12,840 nucleotides of DNA from Thioalkalivibrio sp. (GTDB lineage Bacteria; Pseudomonadota; Gammaproteobacteria; Ectothiorhodospirales; Ectothiorhodospiraceae), in NCBI GenBank assembly GCA_003553165.1, contig PUOZ01000235.1, forward strand, positions 1 to 12,840, written 5' to 3'. Positions within the stretch are counted from its first letter, which is position 1, and every line of letters starts with the position of its first letter. A program made the translations under genes and the position numbers. Shown one piece after another: positions 1-6,606 of the stretch. The notes beneath the pieces were generated by a model. That model made no database searches. It was not told the origin of the DNA and saw only the letters and a program-made list of their open reading frames with translations.

Positions 1-526
1 CGCCGGCGGATCCGCTCACCTCCCAATCACGCCGCGCCGCGCCCGAGACCGGCCATGCTGCGGCCACCGGCACCGAAGCCGGGCCGGTTCCGACCGCTGC
101 CACCGGCGCCAGCGTCCGGCGCAAGAGGTTTGGCGGCGGATCCGATTCGGCGAGAATGATGCCACAGGGCTGGAAACGTGCGAGGACCCGCGTGACCACG
201 CGCGGCCGGTCGCAGGGTCCGTACCCGATGCCCACCCGTTGCCAGGGACGCAGCACGGCGCGCAGCAGATCCGGATCGTCCCGCTCGAAGGTCATCACGA
301 TCCGCAGGTCCCGGCGCCGGTCGCGCACCGAGCCGAGCAGTTCCACTCCCAGGCGCAGCGCGTCCGGGCTGCCGCCGGCCTTGATCCAGAGCACACGGCC
401 CCGGCCCTCGGGCGGCGTCAGAAAGCCCAGGCGGGCGCGGGCCCGGTTGCCCTCCCCGAGGCGGTAGTCGCGCAGCACGGCACGCCAGACCGGCCCGAAA
501 CCCGCACCATATCCAGGATCCGCCAC
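1..526 (-). CDS. WaaA/KdtA-like N-terminal domain protein, partial (3' end outside window)
   Basis: The open frame runs without a stop from a GTG at 524-526 to the window edge, giving about 175 residues. I did not get a confident family match, but it aligns by eye with the N-terminal acceptor-binding domain of 3-deoxy-D-manno-octulosonic acid transferase (WaaA). Residues 45-55 (VLWIKAGGSPD) fit the family's WxHAvSvGE strand, residues 74-79 (LRIVMT) fit the next strand, and residues 119-135 (QPCGIILAESDPPPNLL) fit the family's PDlvllmEtElWPNLi. The usual catalytic Glu of SVGE is Asp55 here, and the family's TTxTPTG motif is absent. The N-terminal membrane anchor of WaaA is also missing. The start is forced: the msbA stop TAG (530-532) lies in the same frame two codons upstream, and GTG is the first start codon after it, with no clear Shine-Dalgarno. 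It follows lipid A exporter msbA, which supports an envelope role, but activity as a Kdo transferase is doubtful. lpxK, often found at this place, is not what this sequence encodes. Confidence 0.6.
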   Translation of the reverse strand, partial: MADPGYGAGFGPVWRAVLRDYRLGEGNRARARLGFLTPPEGRGRVLWIKAGGSPDALRLGVELLGSVRDRRRDLRIVMTFERDDPDLLRAVLRPWQRVGIGYGPCDRPRVVTRVLARFQPCGIILAESDPPPNLLRRTLAPVAAVGTGPASVPVAAAWPVSGAARRDWEVSGSAG

Positions 527-529
527 CGC

Positions 530-2299
530 CTAATCGGCCCCGGCGTCACGGAACTGCAACTGGTACAGATGGGTGTAGATGCCGTCGCGGGCCAGCAGGT
601 CGGCGTGCCGGCCCACCTCCATCACCCGGCCGGCATCGAGCACCACGATGCGGTCCGCATGTTCGATGGTGGACAGTCGGTGGGCGATGATCACGGTGGT
701 ACGGGTATGCATCAGGGTTCTCAGCGCAGCCTGCACCATGCGCTCGGACTCGTTATCGAGGGCCGACGTCGCCTCGTCCAGGATCAGCAGGGGCGCGTCG
801 CGCAGCAGGGCTCGGGCGATTGCCAGTCGTTGCCGCTGGCCACCGGAAAGCAGCACCCCGTTCTCGCCGATCAGGGTGTCGAAACCATCCGGCAACCGTT
901 CGATGAACTCCAGGGCATGGGCCGCCACGGCCGCCTCGCGCACCTCCGCCTCGGTGGACTCGATCCGCCCGTAGGCGATGTTGGCAGCGACGGTATCGGC
1001 GAACAATGTGACGTCCTGGCCGACATAGGCGATCTGGCGCCGCAGGTCACGCAGGCGCAGGTCCTCGATATCGTGCCCATCGAGCAGGATGCGGCCCCCG
1101 GTGGGATGGAAGAACCGCGGCAGCAGATTCACCAGGGTCGTCTTGCCGCTGCCGGAACGGCCCACCAGCGCCACGCTCTCGCCCGGCTGGATGTCCAGAT
1201 CGATATCCCGCAGGACGTCCGGCCCCCCCGGCTCATAGCGAAAACTCACGTTCTCCAGGCGCAGGGCACCACGGGCGCGTTCCATCGGAGTATGCCCGGC
1301 GTCACGTTCGGGAACCTCGTCGAGGACCGCGAAGATGTTCTGCCCCGCCGCGATACCGCGCTGCAGCGTTGCGTTGATGTTGCTGAGCCTGCGGATCGGG
1401 GTCAGCAGGAGCAGCATTGCGGTCAGAAAGGAGACAAAGGTCCCGGCGGTGATCTGCTCGCCGAGGATGTCGGAGGTCGCCATCCAGATGATCAGGGACA
1501 GTACCAGCGCCACGATGAACTGGATGATCGGAACGTACGCCGCCTTGATGCCCTCCATGCGCATGTGCAGCCGCCGGTTGCCCTCGTTGATTCCCTCGAA
1601 GCGTTCCCGCTCGTAGGTCTCCCCGCCGAAGATGCGCACGACACGGTGACCTTCGATCACCTCCTGGGTCACGTGGGTCACGTCGCTCATGTTGCCCTGG
1701 ATCCGATGCGACAGGCGTCGGAACTGCTTGCTGACCACATTCACCACCAGGACGACCAGAGGCACGATCACCAGGATGGTCAGGGTCAGGACCACGCTCA
1801 GATAGAACATCCAGGCCAGGAGCACCAGAACGGTCAGGGTGTCCTTGACCAGCACGCTGAAACCATCGGTGGCGGCCCCCGCGACCTGCTCGACGTTGTA
1901 GGTCAGACGTGAGATCAGTTCGCCGCTGGACTGGTGCTGAAACCGCTGCACTGGCATCACCAGCAGACGCTCGAACAACTCCCTGCGCAGCCGCTTGACG
2001 ATCTGACGCCCGACATACCGCATCGAGTAGGTCGCGCCGAACTCGGCCACGCCGCGGACGGCAAACAGCAGGATCAGAAGCAGCGGTATCCAGCGGGCGA
2101 GGTCGCTCTCCGCGGCACCGAAGGATTCGTCCATCAGCGGCTTCATCAGCGCGGCAAAGCCCGCCTCGGTCCCCGCCATGATCATCATGGTGATCGTGGC
2201 GCCCACCAGAATCGGCCAGTAGTAGAAGGCATAGGACAGCAGCCGCCGGTAGACCGACCAGCCGGAGCCGTACTCCCGCAGCGGGCCCCTAGTCCTCAT
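530..2299 (-). CDS. msbA: Lipid A export permease/ATP-binding protein MsbA
   Basis: This is a 589-residue half-transporter that flips lipid A-core across the inner membrane as a homodimer. The N-terminal half is a six-helix ABC exporter domain, with clear hydrophobic segments near residues 27-46, 70-87, 150-190, 256-275 and 285-301. The nucleotide-binding domain follows from about residue 345: Walker A GRSGSGKTT (380-388), Q-loop Gln428, signature LSGGQ (484-488), Walker B LLILDEATSALD (504-515) with catalytic Glu509, and switch His540 in IAHRLS. Length and layout match MsbA (about 580 residues). A longer frame reaches 2398, but its first 33 residues only shadow exbD. The ATG at 2297-2299 overlaps the exbD stop by 11 bases and gives a family-like N terminus, so I chose it. 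Translation is probably coupled to exbD. The neighbouring WaaA-like gene supports a lipopolysaccharide role over a generic drug exporter. Confidence 0.93.
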   Translation of the reverse strand: MRTRGPLREYGSGWSVYRRLLSYAFYYWPILVGATITMMIMAGTEAGFAALMKPLMDESFGAAESDLARWIPLLLILLFAVRGVAEFGATYSMRYVGRQIVKRLRRELFERLLVMPVQRFQHQSSGELISRLTYNVEQVAGAATDGFSVLVKDTLTVLVLLAWMFYLSVVLTLTILVIVPLVVLVVNVVSKQFRRLSHRIQGNMSDVTHVTQEVIEGHRVVRIFGGETYERERFEGINEGNRRLHMRMEGIKAAYVPIIQFIVALVLSLIIWMATSDILGEQITAGTFVSFLTAMLLLLTPIRRLSNINATLQRGIAAGQNIFAVLDEVPERDAGHTPMERARGALRLENVSFRYEPGGPDVLRDIDLDIQPGESVALVGRSGSGKTTLVNLLPRFFHPTGGRILLDGHDIEDLRLRDLRRQIAYVGQDVTLFADTVAANIAYGRIESTEAEVREAAVAAHALEFIERLPDGFDTLIGENGVLLSGGQRQRLAIARALLRDAPLLILDEATSALDNESERMVQAALRTLMHTRTTVIIAHRLSTIEHADRIVVLDAGRVMEVGRHADLLARDGIYTHLYQLQFRDAGAD

Positions 2300-2714
2300 C
2301 GGGGGTACGGCCGATGGTTGCGATCGAAACCGCGGTGATGCCAAGTCGTCCCACCACATCCAAGGCGGTGACCACCGACTGATGGGTCGCATTTGCATCC
2401 GCCCGGATCAGTACCGGATCGCCCGGCCGGTCGCCGATTGCCCGCTCCAGCGCGCGCTCCAGGGTTTCCGGGCGCCGGTTAACCAGTTCCTTGCCATCCA
2501 CGTAATATTCGCCGGTGGCGTCCACCAGGATGTCGATCCAGGCCCGTTCCGCCGCGACCGGTTCGCGGTCCGCGGCGGGCAACTGGAGCTGGATATCGGC
2601 ATGCCGGTCGAAGGTCGTGGAGACCATGAAGAAGATCAGCAGCAGAAACACCACGTCGATCAGGGGCGTGAGATTGATTCCCGCCTCGTCGGCCCTGGGA
2701 CGGCGAAAGTTCAC
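2289..2714 (-). CDS. exbD: ExbD/TolR-family biopolymer transport protein
   Basis: This 141-residue protein has the ExbD/TolR layout: a short cytoplasmic N terminus, one membrane helix (about residues 15-33) and a periplasmic domain. The helix begins with NLTPLIDVVFLLLIFFM, and Asp20 is the family's conserved proton-conducting aspartate (Asp25 in E. coli ExbD, Asp23 in TolR). With an ExbB partner it uses the proton-motive force to drive a periplasmic process. The start is a GTG at 2712-2714 that overlaps the exbB stop as GTGA, so the two are translationally coupled, as expected for subunits of one complex. Its own stop lies inside the start of msbA. Neither tonB nor tolA is visible here. Placement before msbA is a known arrangement in several gammaproteobacteria, but a direct role in lipid export is only inferred. 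The family call is firm; the symbol exbD rather than tolR rests on context. Confidence 0.93.
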   Translation of the reverse strand: MNFRRPRADEAGINLTPLIDVVFLLLIFFMVSTTFDRHADIQLQLPAADREPVAAERAWIDILVDATGEYYVDGKELVNRRPETLERALERAIGDRPGDPVLIRADANATHQSVVTALDVVGRLGITAVSIATIGRTPDED

Positions 2715-3343
2715 GCGGTGACTCCCGAGGCACTCCGCTCCCCGTGAATCACCTCAACGAGCTTCACGGCCTCCATCTCCATCTCGAGCACCAGTTCATC
2801 GACCCGGCCGCGGAAATAGCGGTGGAAGATCAGCGTCGGGATCGCCACGCCAATGCCGGCCGCGGTCGTCACCAAGGCCTGGGAAATCCCGCCGGCGAGA
2901 TCACGCGGACTGCCCACACCGATCTCGGTGATGACCGTGAAGACCTCGATCATGCCAACCACGGTGCCCAGCAGGCCCAGCAGCGGCGTGATCATCGCAA
3001 TCGTTCCCAGTGTGTTCAGAAAGCGCTCCAGTTCGTGCGCAACCCGTCGCCCCGTCTCCTCGATGGTCTCCTTCATCACTTCCCGGGAACGGTCCTGTGC
3101 AGCCAGGCCGGCGGCGAGCACCTGACCGAGCGGAGACCGCGCGCGCAGGCGCTGGAGCTGGATCTCGCCGCCGCCGGAGTCAGCGCCCCGCGCCTGGTCC
3201 CACACCGTCAGCAGGAGGCCGCGGGGCACCACCCGCGAACGCCGCAAGGCCCAGAGGCGCTCCAGCACGATGGCCACGGCAATGACCGAACACAGCAGGA
3301 TCGGCACCATCAGCCAACCGCCCGCCTTTACGATTTCCAGCAT
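2711..3343 (-). CDS. exbB: ExbB/TolQ-family proton channel subunit (MotA/TolQ/ExbB)
   Basis: This 210-residue inner-membrane protein has the MotA/TolQ/ExbB pattern. There is one helix near the N terminus (about residues 10-30), a cytoplasmic stretch, then two helices near residues 112-137 and 150-176. The core of the last two, with TIAMITPLLGLLGTVVGMIE and ISQALVTTAAGIGVAIPTL, is the most conserved signature of the family. It forms the pentameric channel around the ExbD helix and converts proton flow into mechanical work. The ATG at 3341-3343 is preceded by AGGGAGA (3349-3355) at suitable spacing, so the start is well supported. A 110-base gap separates it from rlmD upstream, and it is probably the first gene of the exbB-exbD-msbA unit. 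TolQ cannot be fully excluded, but no tolA, tolB or pal is visible nearby. Confidence 0.93.
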   Translation of the reverse strand: MLEIVKAGGWLMVPILLCSVIAVAIVLERLWALRRSRVVPRGLLLTVWDQARGADSGGGEIQLQRLRARSPLGQVLAAGLAAQDRSREVMKETIEETGRRVAHELERFLNTLGTIAMITPLLGLLGTVVGMIEVFTVITEIGVGSPRDLAGGISQALVTTAAGIGVAIPTLIFHRYFRGRVDELVLEMEMEAVKLVEVIHGERSASGVTA

Positions 3344-3348
3344 TCAGA

Positions 3349-3355
3349 TCTCCCT
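3349..3355 (-). promoter_or_regulatory. Shine-Dalgarno site of exbB
   Basis: AGGGAGA on the minus strand, with its GGAG core six bases before the exbB ATG. It is one of the few strong ribosome-binding sites in the window, as expected for the first gene of a transcription unit. Confidence 0.7.
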
Positions 3356-3398
3356 GCAGCACAACCGGCAGGATCTTCCCGCCGGCAGTCGGTTCTTG

Positions 3399-3427
3399 AT
3401 GATACCCGCACCTCGGAAGGCACGAAA
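3399..3427 (-). promoter_or_regulatory. Candidate promoter of the exbB-exbD-msbA unit
   Basis: On the minus strand a TATCAT (3399-3404, five of six matches to TATAAT) lies 17 bases downstream of TTTCGT (3422-3427), a poor -35. It sits in the rlmD-exbB gap, and its likely start point would give a leader of about 50 bases before the exbB ATG. Position and -10 support it; the weak -35 does not. Confidence 0.35.
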
Positions 3428-3453
3428 CACGAGGCCGCGGGATCCTGCCCGTT

Positions 3454-4770
3454 CTAATCGCGCACGAACAGGGCCATCGATTCCACGTGCGCGGTGTGCG
3501 GGAACATGTCCATGATGCCGGCCGCATCCAGCCGGTAGCCGAAGCGATGCACGAGCCGCTCGGCATCGCGCGCCAGCGTGGCGGGGTTGCAGGAGACGTA
3601 AAGCAGCCTTGGAATCCCACGGGAACCCAAGGCCTCAACCACGGCGGCCGCGCCGGTACGCGGCGGGTCCAGCAGCACGCGGTCGAAGGATTCACCGAGC
3701 CAGGCGGTGTCCTGCAGTCCCTGACCCTCCAGATCGGCGCGGACGTAGCGGGTATTGCGGATGCCCTGCCCCTCGGCATTGGCACGCGCCCGCTCCAGCA
3801 TCCGGGCGTCTCCCTCGACCCCAACGACCTCCCCGGCCCGACGCGCCAGCGGCAGCGTGAAGTTTCCGAGCCCGCAGAAAAGGTCCAGCACGCGGGAATC
3901 GGGTGCCGGTTCCAGCAGATCGATGGCCCTTCGCACCATGCGCCGGTTGATCTCCGCATGCACCTGGATGAAGTCCAGCGGCCCGAAGTCCACGGTCACA
4001 CCGAATTCGGGGTGCCCATAGCGGAGTTGTGCCTGCGGTCCCGCAAGCGGATGCACGGTGTCCGGGCCGCCGGGCTGCAGGTAGACCTGCAGGCCTTCCT
4101 CGGCGGCGAACGCGGCGAGGCGGTCCCGGTCTGCCTGCGACAGCGGCTGCAGATGACGGAAGACCAGAGCGGCAGTACCGGCGTCATCGACGACGGCCTC
4201 GATCTGGGGGATACGCTCCCGCGCGTCCAGGCCATCGATCAGGTGGCGCAGTTGCCGGATGCGTCCGCCGATCGCCGGATGCAGCACCTGGCAGTCCCAC
4301 ATGTCGGCAAGATAGCGCCCTGCGCGTTCGCGAAAACCGACCAGTGTGCCGCCCTTCTTGGCAACAAATTTGACGCCCAGACGAGCCGTGCGCCGGTACC
4401 CCAGGTCATCCCCGACCAGGGGCGCCAACCGCCGCTCCACCGTGACGTGACCGATCCGGGACAGGGCCTCGAACAGATTCCGCTCCTTCAGGCGCCGCTG
4501 GAAGCCGACATCCGCGTGCATCAGCCGGCAGCCGCCGCAGACGCCGAACCATTCGCAGGGCGGCTCCACCCGCTCCGGGGCAGGTTCCAGCACCGCTTCC
4601 AGCTGTGCGGTATCGAAGTTGCGCTTGCGCCCGGTCTGCACCACACGCACGCGCTCGCCGGGCAGCGCACCCGCGACGAAGCAGGCCTTGCCCTCGCGCC
4701 GGCCCACACCCTGCCCGTCCAGGGTCAGGTCGTCGATCTGCAGTTCGAACGGGCTGCGGTCGATGCTCAT
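3454..4770 (-). CDS. rlmD: 23S rRNA (uracil-1939-C5)-methyltransferase RlmD
   Basis: This 438-residue protein places a methyl group on C5 of U1939 in 23S rRNA, using S-adenosylmethionine, and carries a 4Fe-4S cluster. A TRAM-like RNA-binding domain fills about residues 4-60. The cluster ligands are Cys72, Cys78 and Cys81 (CEWFGVCGGC) plus Cys160, matching E. coli RumA Cys81, 87, 90 and 162. The methyltransferase domain has VLDLFCGLGNFTLPLA (294-309), LLDPPRTGA (366-374), the nucleophile Cys394 in YVSCNP and the general base Glu430 in HVESMALF. The frame opens at 4803, but the ATG at 4768-4770 overlaps the exonuclease stop as ATGA and gives the family N terminus, so I chose it. TRAM plus the cysteine cluster favours RlmD over TrmA. 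The stringent-response gene relA, which follows cysM-rlmD in some Pseudomonas, is not present downstream. Confidence 0.95.
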   Translation of the reverse strand: MSIDRSPFELQIDDLTLDGQGVGRREGKACFVAGALPGERVRVVQTGRKRNFDTAQLEAVLEPAPERVEPPCEWFGVCGGCRLMHADVGFQRRLKERNLFEALSRIGHVTVERRLAPLVGDDLGYRRTARLGVKFVAKKGGTLVGFRERAGRYLADMWDCQVLHPAIGGRIRQLRHLIDGLDARERIPQIEAVVDDAGTAALVFRHLQPLSQADRDRLAAFAAEEGLQVYLQPGGPDTVHPLAGPQAQLRYGHPEFGVTVDFGPLDFIQVHAEINRRMVRRAIDLLEPAPDSRVLDLFCGLGNFTLPLARRAGEVVGVEGDARMLERARANAEGQGIRNTRYVRADLEGQGLQDTAWLGESFDRVLLDPPRTGAAAVVEALGSRGIPRLLYVSCNPATLARDAERLVHRFGYRLDAAGIMDMFPHTAHVESMALFVRD

Positions 4771-5570
4771 GACGAGCCAGGCGCGGGGCCGGCACCGCGC
4801 CATGCGGCCAGGAACTCGTCCAGATGGGCCCTGCCTGCATCGCCAAGGTAGTCCCGAAGCTGCGTCTCGCGACGCGCCAGCGCCTCGGGGTTCAGGCCTC
4901 CGCGCATCACCTCGAAACGCAGATACACGAGATAGGTGTTGAGCACGTCGTGCTCCACGTAGTCATGAATGCTGGCCCGGTCCCCGTCGCGCCAGGCAGG
5001 CCAGACCTTGCTGCCGTCCATGCCCAGCTTCCCCGGAAACCCCAGCAGCGAGGCGATCGTGTCCAGCCCCGCGGCGGCCCGCATCTGGTACGCGGCCAGC
5101 ACGTCCATCAGGTCGATGTGCCGCCAGTGAAAGCGGCCGAGGTAGTTGTTGTAGCGGAAGCTGCGGTCGTCGTCGCCCTGATCCCAGTACCGCGGCGCGC
5201 TTACTCCGTGTAGCAGGGCACGGTAGTGCAGCACCGGCAGATCGAAACCGCCGCCGTTCCAGCTGACCAGGGTCGGTGTCCGTTTCTCGATCACGTCGAA
5301 GAACTGACGCAGCAGTTCCGCCTCGTCTTCGCTGTCACGCCCGAAGGCGGACAGCTTGATCTGATCGCCGCCCTGATACAGCACGCCGATCGAGACGATC
5401 CGATGCAGGGGATGGGCGAGGAACTCGGACCCGGTTTTGATCCGGCGCAGCGCAAACAGGGCCTCGGCGACCTCCTTGTCCGACAGCCCCTCGAAGTCGT
5501 GCAGCCGCCGCGCTCCATCGATGTCGGGAACGGTCTCCAGATCGAAGACCAGCACGGGCCCGCCGATCAT
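4767..5570 (-). CDS. Predicted 3'-5' exonuclease, PolB exonuclease-like (DNA_pol_B_exo2 type)
   Basis: This 267-residue stand-alone protein has the fold signature of the proofreading domain of family B DNA polymerases, without a polymerase. Exo I is VFDLETVPD (Asp10, Glu12), Exo II is LVSWNGGGFDLPVL (Asn105, Asp110), and Exo III is YVEHDVLNTYLVYLR (Tyr204, Asp208, Asn211). The four metal-binding acidic residues expected of a DEDD nuclease can all be assigned. It should remove nucleotides from 3' ends, but its natural substrate, DNA or RNA, is not shown by the sequence. The frame extends to 5819, yet the first 83 residues of that extension are low-complexity Arg/Gly shadow of cysM. The ATG at 5568-5570 overlaps the cysM stop as ATGA and places Exo I right after the start. 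It also overlaps rlmD by ATGA. Its link with an rRNA methyltransferase is suggestive of RNA or stress work, but that is speculation. Confidence 0.9.
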   Translation of the reverse strand: MIGGPVLVFDLETVPDIDGARRLHDFEGLSDKEVAEALFALRRIKTGSEFLAHPLHRIVSIGVLYQGGDQIKLSAFGRDSEDEAELLRQFFDVIEKRTPTLVSWNGGGFDLPVLHYRALLHGVSAPRYWDQGDDDRSFRYNNYLGRFHWRHIDLMDVLAAYQMRAAAGLDTIASLLGFPGKLGMDGSKVWPAWRDGDRASIHDYVEHDVLNTYLVYLRFEVMRGGLNPEALARRETQLRDYLGDAGRAHLDEFLAAWRGAGPAPGSS

Positions 5571-6475
5571 GCCGGGTACACGCCGGTGGAGATGTAGCGG
5601 TCGCCCCGGTCGCAGACGATCGCAACCACCAGACCGTCGCGGACCTCCGCGGCGACCTTGAGCGCGGCGGCCACCGAGCCACCGGAGGACACGCCGGCGA
5701 AGATCCCCTCCTCCACGGCCAGCCGCCGCATCATGTTCTCGGCCTCCTGCTGGCTGACATCCATCGTGCGATCCACGCGGGAGGGATCGAAGATCGACGG
5801 CAGGTAGGCCTTGGGCCAACGCCGGATGCCAGGAATCGACGATCCCTCCGTGGGCTGCACCCCGACGATCTGGACCCCGGGATTCTGCTCCTTGAGATAG
5901 CGGGAGGTCCCCATGATGGTCCCGGTGGTCCCCATCGACGAGACGAAGTGCGTGACCCTGCCACCGGTGTCGCGCCAGATCTCCGGTCCAGTGCCCCGGT
6001 AGTGGGCATCGGAATTGTCCGGGTTGGCGAACTGGTCGAGCACCCGGCCCTTGCCCTCGCGCTGCATCTGCTGGGCCAGGTCCCGAGCGCCTTCCATGCT
6101 CTGCTCGCGGGTCACCAGGACGATCTCGGCGCCAAAGGCCTTCATCGCGGCCCGACGCTCCGCGGACATGTTGTCGGGCATGATGAGGATCATCCCGTAG
6201 CCCTTGATCGCCGCCACCATCGCCAGGGCGATGCCGGTGTTGCCACTGGTGGCCTCGATCAGAGTGTCACCGGGACGGATCTCGCCGCGGGCCTCTGCCT
6301 GCAGGATCATGTTGAGCGCCGGCCGGTCCTTCACCGATCCTGCGGGGTTGTTGCCCTCGAGCTTGACCAGCACCGGCGATGCAAGACCCGTAGCAAGGCG
6401 CTGCAGGCGCACCAGGGGGGTGTTGCCGACGAACTGCTCCAGCGTGGAAAAGGATTCCGGGTTCACAGTAGCCAT
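5567..6475 (-). CDS. cysM: Cysteine synthase B (O-acetylserine sulfhydrylase, CysM)
   Basis: This 302-residue pyridoxal phosphate enzyme makes cysteine from O-acetylserine and sulfide, or S-sulfocysteine when thiosulfate is the donor. Visible features are the PLP lysine Lys49 in NPAGSVKDR, the substrate loop EATSGNTG (74-81), the phosphate-binding GTTGT (182-186) and GVSSGGS (261-267). The stretch IPGIRRWP (214-221), followed by PSIF and later QEAENMMR (243-250), is typical of CysM rather than CysK, and the length matches CysM. The ATG at 6473-6475 fits the family N terminus. There is no Shine-Dalgarno before it, and a TATACT element lies only eight bases upstream, so the message may be leaderless. 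It is first in a coupled set with the exonuclease and rlmD. Confidence 0.95.
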   Translation of the reverse strand: MATVNPESFSTLEQFVGNTPLVRLQRLATGLASPVLVKLEGNNPAGSVKDRPALNMILQAEARGEIRPGDTLIEATSGNTGIALAMVAAIKGYGMILIMPDNMSAERRAAMKAFGAEIVLVTREQSMEGARDLAQQMQREGKGRVLDQFANPDNSDAHYRGTGPEIWRDTGGRVTHFVSSMGTTGTIMGTSRYLKEQNPGVQIVGVQPTEGSSIPGIRRWPKAYLPSIFDPSRVDRTMDVSQQEAENMMRRLAVEEGIFAGVSSGGSVAAALKVAAEVRDGLVVAIVCDRGDRYISTGVYPA

Positions 6476-6483
6476 GGCGCGAG

Positions 6484-6489
6484 AGTATA
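6484..6489 (-). promoter_or_regulatory. Candidate -10 element of cysM, leaderless placement
   Basis: TATACT on the minus strand matches TATAAT at five of six bases. Transcription from it would start around 6477-6478, one to three bases before the cysM ATG. No recognisable -35 lies 16-18 bases upstream (the hexamer at 17 bases is GCCACG), so use of this site would need an activator or a different sigma factor. Confidence 0.4.
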
Positions 6490-6494
6490 GCGGC

Positions 6495-6504
6495 TCCCAT
6501 GGGA
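6495..6504. repeat. 10-base perfect palindrome upstream of cysM
   Basis: TCCCATGGGA reads the same on both strands. It falls inside the spacer expected between the -35 and -10 of the candidate cysM promoter, a place where a repressor or activator dimer could bind. A 10-base palindrome can arise by chance in a 12.8 kb window, so the location is the only argument. Confidence 0.3.
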
Positions 6505-6606
6505 TTCGTGGCGCTCATGACGGAGTCAGCCCCGGACACTCGCAGGCGGTACGGCCGAGGCAGGCTCCCACACTCCACCGGATGCGGAATCGCGGGAACG
6601 TCCGGA

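Larger units (their letters stand above)
6476..6606. other. acpS-cysM intergenic gap
   Basis: This gap of 131 bases is the longest in the window. It holds the candidate cysM -10 element and the palindrome. I looked for a small gene and found no conserved-looking frame. I also looked for an intrinsic terminator after acpS and found no strong GC hairpin followed by a T run, so unit A may read through into cysM or end by Rho. Part of it (about 6541-6585) has a loose resemblance to degraded REP-type repeats. Confidence 0.6.

Noticed and set aside
239..1912. Long plus-strand frame of 557 codons opposite msbA
   Set aside because: It is the antisense shadow of msbA in GC-rich sequence: composition is His/Gln/Asp-rich with no domain, while the minus strand has a full ABC transporter with all motifs.
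2300..2398. 33-residue N-terminal extension of MsbA
   Set aside because: It lies wholly within exbD in another frame and does not look like an MsbA N terminus; the ATG at 2297-2299 fits the family.
3344..3453. Intrinsic terminator after rlmD
   Set aside because: The gap has GC-rich inverted segments but no compact hairpin followed by a T run on the minus strand.
3487..4851. Long plus-strand frame of 454 codons opposite rlmD
   Set aside because: Antisense shadow. RlmD on the minus strand has every catalytic and cluster residue, and the plus frame has no recognisable motif.
5571..5819. 83-residue N-terminal extension of the exonuclease
   Set aside because: It is Arg/Gly-rich shadow of the cysM coding sequence; the ATG overlapping the cysM stop places the Exo I motif at the expected distance.
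6541..6585. REP-like element in the acpS-cysM gap
   Set aside because: The minus strand has GTGTGGGAGCCTGCCTCGG, which recalls REP repeats, but the following arm does not pair with it and no second copy was seen in the window. At best it is a decayed remnant.
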